This document shows positions 41,202 to 49,658 of a DNA stretch of 56,656 bases, in pieces (position 1 is the stretch's first letter; every line of letters begins with the position of its first letter). This stretch comes from Clostridiales bacterium. GTDB taxonomy: Bacteria; Bacillota; Clostridia; Saccharofermentanales; Saccharofermentanaceae. The translations under genes were made by a program, and so were the position numbers. The notes below the pieces were generated by a model. That model made no database searches, was not told the origin of the DNA, and was given only the letters and a program-made list of their open reading frames with translations. Location of the stretch: positions 1 to 56,656 of the forward strand of contig JAFRST010000011.1 of assembly GCA_017427465.1 (NCBI GenBank), written 5' to 3'.

Positions 41202-42911
41202 TCATTCCCAGCAGACTTTATTCCTGCCGGTTTCCTTTGCAGTGTATAGTCTCTCATCGGCTGTACTGATATTTTCTTCGATCGTTTTGGAAGGATCGAA
41301 AAGGCTACAACCGAAGCTCATCGTACACCTGATAATGGTGCCGTCAGCATCGATATCTGACTCCATCAGTTTGAGCCTCATCGCTTCCGCTTTCTTCACT
41401 GCTCCATCGAGATCCGTATCACGCATTATCATTACGAATTCCTCACCGCCCCATCTGTAGAGGCTGTCGGTATCACCGCAGGATGATTCAAGCAGATTCG
41501 ATGCGAACCTCAACACATCATCACCTGCGTTATGTCCGTAAGTATCGTTGACACGCTTGAACTTATCGATGTCACCGATAAAGACAGACATTATCTTGCC
41601 TGAACCCGGAATGAGATAATCCTTATACTTGCCTCCGAAGTCATAATAGAAACCCATTCTGTTCTTAAGGCCCGTGAGCTTGTCATGATGCGAATCTTCA
41701 AGGAATGTCTCAGACTCTAATGCGATACCGCAGATCAATGCCGCAAGAGAGAGTTTCTTAACATCTGATTCAGCATCAAAACCCTTATCCGCTTTTTTGT
41801 TGATGAGCTGCAGTGCACCTATGAAGTTGCCGTTGATGTCTGCAACAGGAAGAACCATTACCGACTTGGTCTTGTATCCTGTCTGGATATCGATCTCATG
41901 ATTAAAATCAGGATCGTTGTATGGATCGTTCGTGATGATGGTCTTCTGTAACTTTAATGCCTTGCCTACAAGACCCGTTCTATCTGATATGACAAGCTTA
42001 TCAACACCGGTTGCAGACATCGTCCATATCTGTTTCTTTCTCTTATCCCATTTCCAGAAGCTTGCTCTGTCTGCATCAATGATCGTTTTCGCGAGAACAG
42101 TAAGATACGAGAAAAGAAGGTTGTGATCATCACTGCCGTTCATGCACATGTCTTTGTAAAGGCTGTCAGTGATCTCGAGGATCGTGTTAAGGATCGTGGA
42201 GTTATCACCCAGAACGACCTCACTTACAAGAGGCGCGGGCTTAACGTCAATATCACTCACATTATCGAAGATCTTCTTCTCATCGTCCATATGCATGAGG
42301 TATACCTTCACGCCTTTGGCAATGTATTCTTTGAGTTTAGGGATCAGCTCTTCGTAATACAGATGCACATTCGAACGGTGCGCTGAGATCTCGATATAAA
42401 GATATGTGCCCTCAGCAAGATATTTCTCGTAAGGCTTAACAGTATTGGTATCACCTGTATAGACGACATTATTACCTTGGATCATCAGATTGAAGCCGTA
42501 GCATCTTCCTTTAAGCTCAGGTGAATGATCTGTCGGGATGGAACAATTAAACCATGTCTTATCCAGCTCCTCACAGGAGATAAGCTCGTACCAGAAGTCA
42601 TTGCAGCCTTCAAGTCTTGAGAGCATATACTTAAGATCTTTCCGTACTTCTTCGCAGGGAGCGACAATTGTAACAGGAATATGCACGAGGAAATAAAGCA
42701 GATCGACGAGCATACCGATTCCGCTGATGTGGTCTCCGTGAGTATGCGTAACAAGAATGTAGATGTGCTTATACTTTGTGAGATCCCACTTCTTCAGAAT
42801 ATCGAAAGTATCCATCGGACAATCGATAAGAATGAGGTCGTTATTGTCTTCAAAGTAAGCACTGTTCTGCTGATCCGAAAATGCAGACCCTCTGCCGAAA
42901 AACGTCAGCAT
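41202..42911 (-). CDS. Metallo-beta-lactamase-GAF-GGDEF protein
   Basis: A 569-residue soluble three-domain protein. Residues 1-240 form a metallo-beta-lactamase/RNase Z-like hydrolase: His56-x-His58-x-Asp60-His61 in THTHGDHISG, IPTDHSPELKG, VVYTGDTN and YLMHMDDEKK supply the usual metal ligands. Residues about 255-395 are a GAF domain (DADRASFWKWDKRK; KSVMVLPVADINGNFIGALQLIN). Residues about 405-569 are a GGDEF domain with GGEEF in LYRWGGEEFVMIM and no RxxD site. It probably makes c-di-GMP under control of the GAF ligand, which could be cAMP from the cyclase encoded 2 bp upstream (inference). GGAGGG precedes the ATG. This is the last gene of the FecR-cyclase operon. Confidence 0.85.
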   Translation of the reverse strand: MLTFFGRGSAFSDQQNSAYFEDNNDLILIDCPMDTFDILKKWDLTKYKHIYILVTHTHGDHISGIGMLVDLLYFLVHIPVTIVAPCEEVRKDLKYMLSRLEGCNDFWYELISCEELDKTWFNCSIPTDHSPELKGRCYGFNLMIQGNNVVYTGDTNTVKPYEKYLAEGTYLYIEISAHRSNVHLYYEELIPKLKEYIAKGVKVYLMHMDDEKKIFDNVSDIDVKPAPLVSEVVLGDNSTILNTILEITDSLYKDMCMNGSDDHNLLFSYLTVLAKTIIDADRASFWKWDKRKKQIWTMSATGVDKLVISDRTGLVGKALKLQKTIITNDPYNDPDFNHEIDIQTGYKTKSVMVLPVADINGNFIGALQLINKKADKGFDAESDVKKLSLAALICGIALESETFLEDSHHDKLTGLKNRMGFYYDFGGKYKDYLIPGSGKIMSVFIGDIDKFKRVNDTYGHNAGDDVLRFASNLLESSCGDTDSLYRWGGEEFVMIMRDTDLDGAVKKAEAMRLKLMESDIDADGTIIRCTMSFGCSLFDPSKTIEENISTADERLYTAKETGRNKVCWE

Positions 42912-42913
42912 CT

Positions 42914-44737
42914 TTATCCCTCCTTCTCAGAACCTTGAGCAGGTCCGATAAGTCTCAATATCTCAAATCCGTCTGCCTTACCTTTGAGCTTAATAGGGTG
43001 ATCCAAAGGTTCGAACTTCATTCTTCCCTCAAGCCTGTCAGCGCAGGAACGGCTGATATAAACTGTGCCGCCCGGCGCGTTGGCCTCAAGTCTTGCAGAC
43101 GTGTTGACCGTATCGCCTATCGCTGTGTAGTCCATTCGTTTCTCAGAGCCCATGTTGCCTACGACCGCGGGACCGTAATTAATTCCGACACCGACGTTGA
43201 GTTCTTCGCCGATCTCTTCCTTAAGCTCTGCTGAGATCTTTTTCGCGCCCTCTACGATACCGAGAGCAGTAACTGCTGCATGGTATACCGGATCGTCATC
43301 ATCGATAGGCGCGCCCCAGAAGGCCATCATGGCATCTCCTACAAACTTGTCAACAGTGCCCTTGGTATCATCAACGCATGCGCTCGCCATCGTAAGATAT
43401 CTGTTAAGGATCTTAACTACTACCTCAGGTGAGAGTCTTTCCGACATCGTTGTAAAGCCTCTGACATCAACGAAAAGGACCGCGATATCAACAGTCTTAC
43501 CGCCAAGCTTCAACGCATCCGTACCTTCCTTAAGGATCTCTCCAACAATGTTAGGAGCAACGTATCTCTCGAAAGTCTTGGTAACGCTCTGTTTTGCGAT
43601 CGCTGCACGGATGTAGTTGGAAGCTACGCTTACGACGAACAAAACAAACAGTCCCAAAGGCAGCCACAACGCATGAGTTATGTAACCCATCGAATAGATC
43701 ATCATGGAGCATCCTATCGCTGCTGCTTCGCAGATTATCAATGCGGGCACAGTAAAAAGAAGTCTTCTGTTATTGCAGAAAAGGAAGAACGCAAAGCATA
43801 CGAGGAATAATACGCCCAACTGAAGAAAAACAGGCGCTTCCACTTTGTAATTACCGTCCAAAAGACATTGGATGACGTTGGCCTGATACTCGACGCCGTA
43901 CATCATCTCGCCTCTCTCGATCGGGGTAAAATATGCATCCTGAAGTCCGGGTGCATATGGTCCGATAAGAACTATCTTGCCAGCGTAGTATGATGAAGGG
44001 ACTTCACCGTTTATAAGATCGCTGATGGATATGCCGTCATAATAATCCGTCGGGCCACCTGTATATGAGACGTAGAAACGGCCTCTTCCGTCAACCGGAG
44101 GATTCTCAATGGTCATGCCCTTTGTTTTCGCATATGCAGAAGCAGTCTCATAAGCCATTGAATAAACGCGCTTTCCTCCATCTCCTTCGGGCTCGATATA
44201 CATAACTGCATGACGCATAACGCCGTCGTTGTCATACATCGCATTAATGTGACCTTCAACAGCTACATTCTTAAGTTCATCATAAGGTTCTTCATAACTC
44301 AGGATCGCATAATCGTTAATGACGACGGTCGCTCCGAATGTCCTTTGCGTTCCGAAATGTGCCTCCGTCGCAGTAACCACTGTACCGAGATTTGCAGCAG
44401 CTTTAGCAAGATCAGCATCTGCTTCTTCATTGGTATGACCTGCATAGAGCGTATCGATCGCAACTACTGCAGGAAGATTGTCAGGATCAGAAGAGAGCGC
44501 ATCAAGAGCTTGGGCCATAACAGACCTGTCCCAGGTGTTATAGGGGCCAAGAACCTGGAAGTCGCTCTCATCGATACCAATAACTACGATATCACCCGGC
44601 ACGGTCTCACGTCGCTGAAAAAGCTCATCGCTAAACCATAATTCTGCACGGCTGAATACACCCGAACCGCAAAGCACGGTAATCGCGAGCGCACCTACCA
44701 GAGAGGCAACAAGAGTCTTGGTGTTACTCTTTTTCAT
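42914..44737 (-). CDS. CHASE2-type class III adenylate cyclase
   Basis: A 607-residue membrane cyclase. A first helix (about 9-28) is followed by an extracellular CHASE2 domain to about 300 (DIVVIGIDESDFQVLGPYNTWDR; VVAIDTLYAGH; GKIVLIGPYAPGLQDAYFTP). Three helices follow (about 300-385), then a cytoplasmic class III cyclase domain (about 415-600). Metal-binding Asp residues are in VLFVDVRGFTTMSER and DKFVGDAMMAFWGAP, and KRMDYTAIGDTVNTSARLE has the Lys/Asp-type pattern for ATP. It should make cAMP in response to an outside signal. It lies 7 bp after the FecR-like gene and 2 bp before the MBL-GAF-GGDEF gene. Confidence 0.9.
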   Translation of the reverse strand: MKKSNTKTLVASLVGALAITVLCGSGVFSRAELWFSDELFQRRETVPGDIVVIGIDESDFQVLGPYNTWDRSVMAQALDALSSDPDNLPAVVAIDTLYAGHTNEEADADLAKAAANLGTVVTATEAHFGTQRTFGATVVINDYAILSYEEPYDELKNVAVEGHINAMYDNDGVMRHAVMYIEPEGDGGKRVYSMAYETASAYAKTKGMTIENPPVDGRGRFYVSYTGGPTDYYDGISISDLINGEVPSSYYAGKIVLIGPYAPGLQDAYFTPIERGEMMYGVEYQANVIQCLLDGNYKVEAPVFLQLGVLFLVCFAFFLFCNNRRLLFTVPALIICEAAAIGCSMMIYSMGYITHALWLPLGLFVLFVVSVASNYIRAAIAKQSVTKTFERYVAPNIVGEILKEGTDALKLGGKTVDIAVLFVDVRGFTTMSERLSPEVVVKILNRYLTMASACVDDTKGTVDKFVGDAMMAFWGAPIDDDDPVYHAAVTALGIVEGAKKISAELKEEIGEELNVGVGINYGPAVVGNMGSEKRMDYTAIGDTVNTSARLEANAPGGTVYISRSCADRLEGRMKFEPLDHPIKLKGKADGFEILRLIGPAQGSEKEG

Positions 44738-44744
44738 AGATCAA

Positions 44745-46148
44745 TCAGCCTTGCCCGGAGACTTGGGATACCGGCGGTTCGAGTCCCTCAGAAACAAGTT
44801 CAAAATACATTTCATCATTTGGCAAGTAATATCTCTCATAAAGCGTTAATCCGTCTTCTTGGCTGTCAAACGTGAGTGAGACCCAGTCTCCGTTGTACCA
44901 GCCAAGATAACCGTTGTTAGGATTCTTAACAATATAGACCGTTCCGAAATCTTCTGAGGTCGCACCCCAGATTTCTTTAGAGCAACCATCCGGGACAGTC
45001 GGAGTTGACGATCCGGTAGGCTCTGCAGTCGGCGTAGCCGTAGCTGTTGGAGTTGCAGTTACTGTAGGCGTTGACGTTACTGTAGGTGCAGCAGTAGCCG
45101 TAGGTTCTGCAGTAGGAGCAGCTGTAGGAGTTGCAGTAGCAGCCGGAGTTGCTGTTGCTGTCGGTTTGGCCGTTGTCTCAGGCTTTGTTGTAGCCGCAGG
45201 CTTAGGCGTTATCGTAGGAGCCGATGTAGCAGTCGGCGTTGCTGTCAACGGCGGAGTTATTGTAGGCGTAGCCGTCGGTGTAGTGACATTTCCGTCATCT
45301 TCAGGCGCGGCTGTCGGTGTAGGTGTAGCAGTCAATGTAGGCTCAGCCTGGTTACCGGGATCAATCACAGTAGAGGTATCACCATTTCTTCGTGCCAACA
45401 GTTCAGTTTCATCATATCCGGCAGATGAAACAACTTCATTAAGCAGGCGTTCATCCCGTGTAATGCATTGGACAACAAAATCCGACAACTCATCTACGGA
45501 GCACTTGCTGACTGTGATATCTGTTTTGGTCTGACCATCTACTTCCGTATTCGTAATAATAGCCTGCTGACCTGCATTCAGCGTAACTTCAGCAGCTTTA
45601 TTACTATCTGATGCGGGATTATTCCCCACAATTTGGACAGTGCCTGATGTGAGTGTGATCTTTGTTGTATTCCCGCTGACACTTGTAACATGACCCGATG
45701 TACCTCTGATACCGACGGTCATATTGGAAGTTTTTATCTCAAAAGTCTCATCTTCTTTCAACTTCTCGGTAACTTCAAAGAAAAGCGCGCCTTCTGTCAG
45801 ATTGAGTTCAAGCTGCTTTGCGCTCTTTGTAAACTCTACTCTGCTGTTTGACTCAAGAGTAACGATCTTTGTCTCATCAAGACCGATAGAAGCCAGTCCG
45901 TTATAACCGGTGCTGAGTGCATCACCGGACTGGAATCTGATGTTATTCATGACAGGCTTGATCTCACCTGCAGAGTTCTCGATATTGACAGTTCCTTCAA
46001 CACGAAGGAGTCTCATGGTTGTAGCCGTGTATTTGTTCCCCGAAAGAACAATAACAGTCACAACAGCAGCCACTGCAACCAGAGCTACAGCAGCTATATA
46101 AATCTTGGTTTTCTTGGATAAATTATTGATTTTGTCGATCAGGCTCAT
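44745..46148 (-). CDS. FecR-domain surface protein with Thr/Pro stalk
   Basis: A 467-residue membrane-anchored protein. A single helix lies near residues 18-38, then a FecR domain (about 45-185: MRLLRVEGTVNIENSAGE, VRFTKS-like strands, ALFFEVTEKL, MTVGIRGTSG). Helical residues 190-245 follow. A long Ala/Thr/Pro stalk of TATPT-like repeats (about 250-390) comes next. The tail is one copy of the WGA-x-YIV-x-GWYNGDWVSL unit that is tripled in the neighbouring paralogue. No signal peptide cleavage is evident, so it stays anchored with its C-terminus outside. GGAGGC precedes the ATG at 46148. The next in-frame start, at 46154, is a TTG. First gene of the operon with the CHASE2 cyclase. FecR/CHASE2 pairing is known in other bacteria. 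Confidence 0.85.
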   Translation of the reverse strand: MSLIDKINNLSKKTKIYIAAVALVAVAAVVTVIVLSGNKYTATTMRLLRVEGTVNIENSAGEIKPVMNNIRFQSGDALSTGYNGLASIGLDETKIVTLESNSRVEFTKSAKQLELNLTEGALFFEVTEKLKEDETFEIKTSNMTVGIRGTSGHVTSVSGNTTKITLTSGTVQIVGNNPASDSNKAAEVTLNAGQQAIITNTEVDGQTKTDITVSKCSVDELSDFVVQCITRDERLLNEVVSSAGYDETELLARRNGDTSTVIDPGNQAEPTLTATPTPTAAPEDDGNVTTPTATPTITPPLTATPTATSAPTITPKPAATTKPETTAKPTATATPAATATPTAAPTAEPTATAAPTVTSTPTVTATPTATATPTAEPTGSSTPTVPDGCSKEIWGATSEDFGTVYIVKNPNNGYLGWYNGDWVSLTFDSQEDGLTLYERYYLPNDEMYFELVSEGLEPPVSQVSGQG

Positions 46149-46211
46149 AAGCAATGCCTCCCCCGCTAAAGGTTAATTGATCATTAGAATATTATATCAT
46201 AGAAGGCACAT

Positions 46212-46259
46212 ATAAGAGATGGCCGGCTAAGCTGTAAAAGTATAACCGGCCATTCTTAT
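46212..46259 (-). terminator. Hairpin after the second FecR gene
   Basis: TATAAGA and ATGGCCGG on one side pair with CCGGCCAT and TCTTATA on the other, across a 20-base loop. No clean U-run follows, so termination may be incomplete between the two FecR genes. Confidence 0.55.
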
Positions 46260-46271
46260 AATTATCTGTTG

Positions 46272-48500
46272 TTACGGATCATGAGAGTCATGAAGTTCAT
46301 AGTATTCGTTCATTACTTCATCCGCATCGCGGCACTTTTCGGAAGGCACCGGATACAGATCATTCCCTTCACGATAATAGAAATTACCCTCGTTTTCATA
46401 TCTGCTTGCGGCATCGTTCCAAATATCTTCACAATAGAAACACTCTTTTCCGTTTACATCTGTAGTCCTGATTAGATCAAGGTCATATAGGGTCCCATTG
46501 GGACCGGTGACATCAGATACAAACGGGGCCCAATAATTATAATTTGATTCGTGCCATACACCTCCGGAATAGGTCGGTGTCTGAGATTGAGACGGTGGCG
46601 CCGTAGGCGTTATGGCAGGCGTTGAACTTGTAGGGGTGTACTTGAAATACACTTTTGTAGAACCGGCAAATTTAAAAGTAATTGTTCCGTTATTCTCATA
46701 GCGTTTTAAATCATACCAATAATCATCAAAGTAACCACTATATGAAGATCCGGAATGTAGTACATAAATCATATGGCCATTATAAGTTACACCCCAGGCT
46801 CCTTTTACTTTTTCATCATCACTATACGAATCAGGATCCATCGATACCGCCGGGACTCCCGGTCCGGATACTACTGCTTCAGAATAATAAACAAATCTGA
46901 AAACTTCTAACGAGAAGGTGTTGTGTGAACTTGAATAACTAAGATCATACCAGTCTCCATCGTAGTAACCTCTGTATTGAGGGATTCCCTTTCCATAATC
47001 CTCAGCTGCATCGGCATTATCAAGTTGACATATATATACCGTTGATCCACGATAGTCAGCACCCCATAAAGAAGACTTTATATATCCGGATGGTACACTC
47101 GGGCCACCTGCAGCTGGTGTCGCTGTAGCAGTAGGAGCAGCCTCAGTCGGTACAGTCGGCATGATCACCTCATGTTTATACATGTAACCGTCATAGTAGT
47201 CTTCTCCGGTCGCTTTGTTCGTGAAATAAACATAGCACCATCCATTGCCGGCAATTGCGTTCTGTTCAAGCTCAACCCAGCTTCCACCAACATAACCGTA
47301 GTACAGGTTATCTCCGTCAGGAACGTCCTGATAGCAAACAAATATCGTTGTTCCCTCATATTCAACGTCCCAGGCATAATCCGCAATTTCGCATCCCGTC
47401 TTAGGAGTAGGCGTTGCCTTCACAGTAGGAGTTGCAGTCGCTGTCGGAGCAGCGGTTGCAGTTGGTGTCGCAGTAGGCGCAGTCGTTGTCGTCGGCATTA
47501 CAGAAGGTGTCGTTGCCGGTGTCGTCGTAGGTGTAATCGAGGTTGTCGGTGCAGCCGTTGTTGTAGGCTTTGCAGTTGGAGTTGCTGTCGCCGGCGGCGT
47601 TATCGTCGGCGTTGCTGTCAGAGGCGGAGTTATTGTCGGAGTAGCGGTTGGTGCAAGATCCTCCGACTCGTCAGAAGACTCTTCTGTCTCCTCTGTCTCT
47701 TCCGTTTCTTCGGTTCCGATTTCGGCAAGAGCATCTTCAACGACATCTAACAGTTTTTCCTTGTCCCACCCGGTATACTCGCAGACACGGTCAAGGAGCT
47801 CTTCATTCTCTGCGAGCATACGGAGTGGAAATTCAGGGAGATCTGTTTCGGACACATCTTTGAGTTCAAACTCAACCGTGCCTTCTGTTCTGTCAGAATA
47901 CAGGTAGACTTTTATCTGCTTTCCGCCTTCAACGCGTGCAGTCTTCCTCTCACCTGTGTCAGGGTTAGTTGCAGATACTTCTACAACGCCATCGGTAACA
48001 ACGAGTGATTCTCTTTTGTCAGATTCATCGTAGTAAACGTAGCCGGAAGTACCTCTGATACCTACGGTCATGTTCGATGTGTGGATCTCGTAGATCTCAT
48101 CATCTTTAAGGTGCTCTGTTACTTCGAAAAACAGTGCACCCTTTGTGAGCTTAAGTTCAAGTTTCTTGTTCTGCTTCTCGAATTCCACACGGCTGTCAGA
48201 CTGCAAGGTTACGATTTTCGTATCATCAAGACCGACAGATGCAATTCCGTCACTTCCTGTATTAAGTGCATCGCCTGATTGGAATCTGATCTTATCGATA
48301 ACAGGCTTAGTGCTGCCCTTAGAATCTTCGATATTGACCGTTCCTTCGACACGAAGGAGTCTCATGGTCGTCGCGGTATAGCCATTGTTGGATATAAGGA
48401 TAACAGCCACGATGATGCCGATGATCAGGACCGCGCCGATGCCTGCGAAAGCTATCTTTTTTGCTTTTGGTAAACTCTTTAACTTATCGATCACTGACAT
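46272..48500 (-). CDS. FecR-domain surface protein with three C-terminal repeats
   Basis: A 742-residue paralogue of the protein at 44745. A helix lies at about 18-37 and the FecR domain at 45-155 (TATTMRLLRVEGTVNIED; GALFFEVTEHL; MTVGIRGTSG). A region with VTDGVVEVSATNPDTG and VEGGKQIKVYLYSDR (168-205) is not present in the first paralogue. Helical residues 220-265 follow, then a Glu/Thr stretch and a Thr/Pro stalk (to about 370). Three copies of a roughly 65-70-residue unit come next (WDVEYEGTTIFVCYQ, WGADYRGSTVYICQL, WGVTYNGHMIYVLHS, each followed by G-Y/YY-DG-x-W-x-x-L). GGGGGGATG precedes the ATG. Role unknown; surface location inferred. Confidence 0.82.
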   Translation of the reverse strand: MSVIDKLKSLPKAKKIAFAGIGAVLIIGIIVAVILISNNGYTATTMRLLRVEGTVNIEDSKGSTKPVIDKIRFQSGDALNTGSDGIASVGLDDTKIVTLQSDSRVEFEKQNKKLELKLTKGALFFEVTEHLKDDEIYEIHTSNMTVGIRGTSGYVYYDESDKRESLVVTDGVVEVSATNPDTGERKTARVEGGKQIKVYLYSDRTEGTVEFELKDVSETDLPEFPLRMLAENEELLDRVCEYTGWDKEKLLDVVEDALAEIGTEETEETEETEESSDESEDLAPTATPTITPPLTATPTITPPATATPTAKPTTTAAPTTSITPTTTPATTPSVMPTTTTAPTATPTATAAPTATATPTVKATPTPKTGCEIADYAWDVEYEGTTIFVCYQDVPDGDNLYYGYVGGSWVELEQNAIAGNGWCYVYFTNKATGEDYYDGYMYKHEVIMPTVPTEAAPTATATPAAGGPSVPSGYIKSSLWGADYRGSTVYICQLDNADAAEDYGKGIPQYRGYYDGDWYDLSYSSSHNTFSLEVFRFVYYSEAVVSGPGVPAVSMDPDSYSDDEKVKGAWGVTYNGHMIYVLHSGSSYSGYFDDYWYDLKRYENNGTITFKFAGSTKVYFKYTPTSSTPAITPTAPPSQSQTPTYSGGVWHESNYNYWAPFVSDVTGPNGTLYDLDLIRTTDVNGKECFYCEDIWNDAASRYENEGNFYYREGNDLYPVPSEKCRDADEVMNEYYELHDSHDP

Positions 48501-48592
48501 AAGATCATCCCCCCGATTGCCTTTGTGTCATCCTTATTATTTTGATTTTATCATACAGTTCCAGAGCAATTTGCTCAGAATCTTTTCTCGCT

Positions 48593-49255
48593 TCAGTCAC
48601 CGGGAACAGATGCCGGAGTTGGCGTTGATGCCGGTGTCTGTGTTGCTGTAGTAGAACCCGTCGGAACGCCTGTAGGCTTGGCCGCCGGCGTTATGGAAAC
48701 CGGCGGAGTAATAGTCGGTGCAGAGGGGCCGGCAGGCGTTCCGTCGACGGGTTCAGGTGTAGGTATGTGCTCCTTAGAGGGAGCGGCTGTAGGAGTTGTT
48801 GGATTTGTTACTGATATATTTATATTGCTATCTTCTGCGAGAATACCGATTGTTTTATTCAACAGTTTTTCCTTATTCCAACTTGTGAATGCGCAGACTC
48901 TGTCGGGCAGAGCTTCGTTCTCAGCGAGCCTCTGAAGAGGGAATTCGGGGAGGCCTTCTTCAGAGACCTCGCTAAGCTCGAATTCGACAGTATCTTCCTT
49001 CCTGTCGGTGTAGAGGTAAACTTTTATCTGCTTGCCGCCTTCAACATGGGCGGGGTTTGTCTCACTTGTCTTGGGATTTGTTGCTGATATTTCAACTATA
49101 CCGTCAGTGCGAAGCAGTCTCATATTTGCGGCTGTATAACCACTACGGCTCAATACAACTACTGCCACGGAAACAGCGATAAAAGCTGCCGCGGCAATGG
49201 CAATAACTATCTTAGTTTTCTTGGGAAAATCCTTTAAACCGTTTGTCAAAGCCAT
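48593..49255 (-). CDS. FecR paralogue lacking the FecR core
   Basis: A 220-residue protein that keeps the N-terminal helix (about 16-36) and the start of the FecR domain (TAANMRLLR). It then jumps directly to TDGIVEISATNPK and GGKQIKVYLYTDRK, which correspond to positions 169 onward of the 742-residue neighbour. About 118 residues, the whole FecR core, are missing without loss of frame. A helical part and a short Thr/Pro tail follow, with no C-terminal repeat. AGGAAGG precedes the ATG at 49255. It may be a decaying duplicate or a trimmed form with its own use. Confidence 0.7.
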   Translation of the reverse strand: MALTNGLKDFPKKTKIVIAIAAAAFIAVSVAVVVLSRSGYTAANMRLLRTDGIVEISATNPKTSETNPAHVEGGKQIKVYLYTDRKEDTVEFELSEVSEEGLPEFPLQRLAENEALPDRVCAFTSWNKEKLLNKTIGILAEDSNINISVTNPTTPTAAPSKEHIPTPEPVDGTPAGPSAPTITPPVSITPAAKPTGVPTGSTTATQTPASTPTPASVPGD

Positions 49256-49385
49256 ACCCGACGCCTTCCTGGTTTGTACTTTAACAAACCTGATAAAGAT
49301 AACGCATTTATCAGGATAATGCAATAGTTTTTTGAAATTTTCCCGAAATTTTTTCTTCGGGCTAAATCTACTTCAATTCTGCCGG

Positions 49386-49571
49386 TCAGAACCAGTAATC
49401 TTTCTCCTTAATTTTCTTATTTACCTGAATAAGCCGCGGCACATTATATTGGACCTGGTCCATCAGCTCATCAAACGATTCCGCCTTATAACACATGCCC
49501 GGAATAACATCACTTGTCGCAACATAAACTGTTGCTTCGCTGTCCCAATAAATGTTGATCATATTTTTCAT
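49386..49571 (-). CDS. DUF1902-like small protein
   Basis: A 61-residue protein resembling DUF1902, a HicB-like alpha/beta fold: MINIYWDSEATVYVATSDVIPGMCYKAESFDELMDQV. Such proteins occur in toxin-antitoxin-like settings, but no toxin gene (HicA or other) is adjacent here. The ATG at 49571 follows GGAGGAAGTACAA, which decides the start. It stands alone between two surface-protein genes. Confidence 0.72.
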   Translation of the reverse strand: MKNMINIYWDSEATVYVATSDVIPGMCYKAESFDELMDQVQYNVPRLIQVNKKIKEKDYWF

Positions 49572-49658
49572 TTGTACTTCCTCCGAGTAAAAAAGAATAC
49601 TGTTCACTCACACCTGTTCTCAAAAAGAGTTTTAGTGTGAGTGACAGCATTCATCTAT

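Noticed and set aside
47172..47750. Plus-strand Arg/Cys/Ser-rich frame
   Set aside because: It is the antisense shadow of the Thr/Pro stalk in the FecR-domain gene and has no start signals.
42914..49255. Classical FecI-FecR-TonB iron signalling
   Set aside because: There is no TonB receptor (Gram-positive type genome), the FecR proteins are next to a CHASE2 cyclase and not to an ECF gene, and the ECF genes form their own block 10 kb away.
46272..49255. Tandem FecR genes as one frameshifted gene
   Set aside because: Each has its own ATG with a purine-rich site, its own N-terminal helix and a separate stalk, so they are paralogues and not fragments.
49386..49571. HicAB toxin-antitoxin pair
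   Set aside because: Only a DUF1902-like (HicB-like) protein is present. No HicA-sized partner with a ribosome binding site was found on either side.
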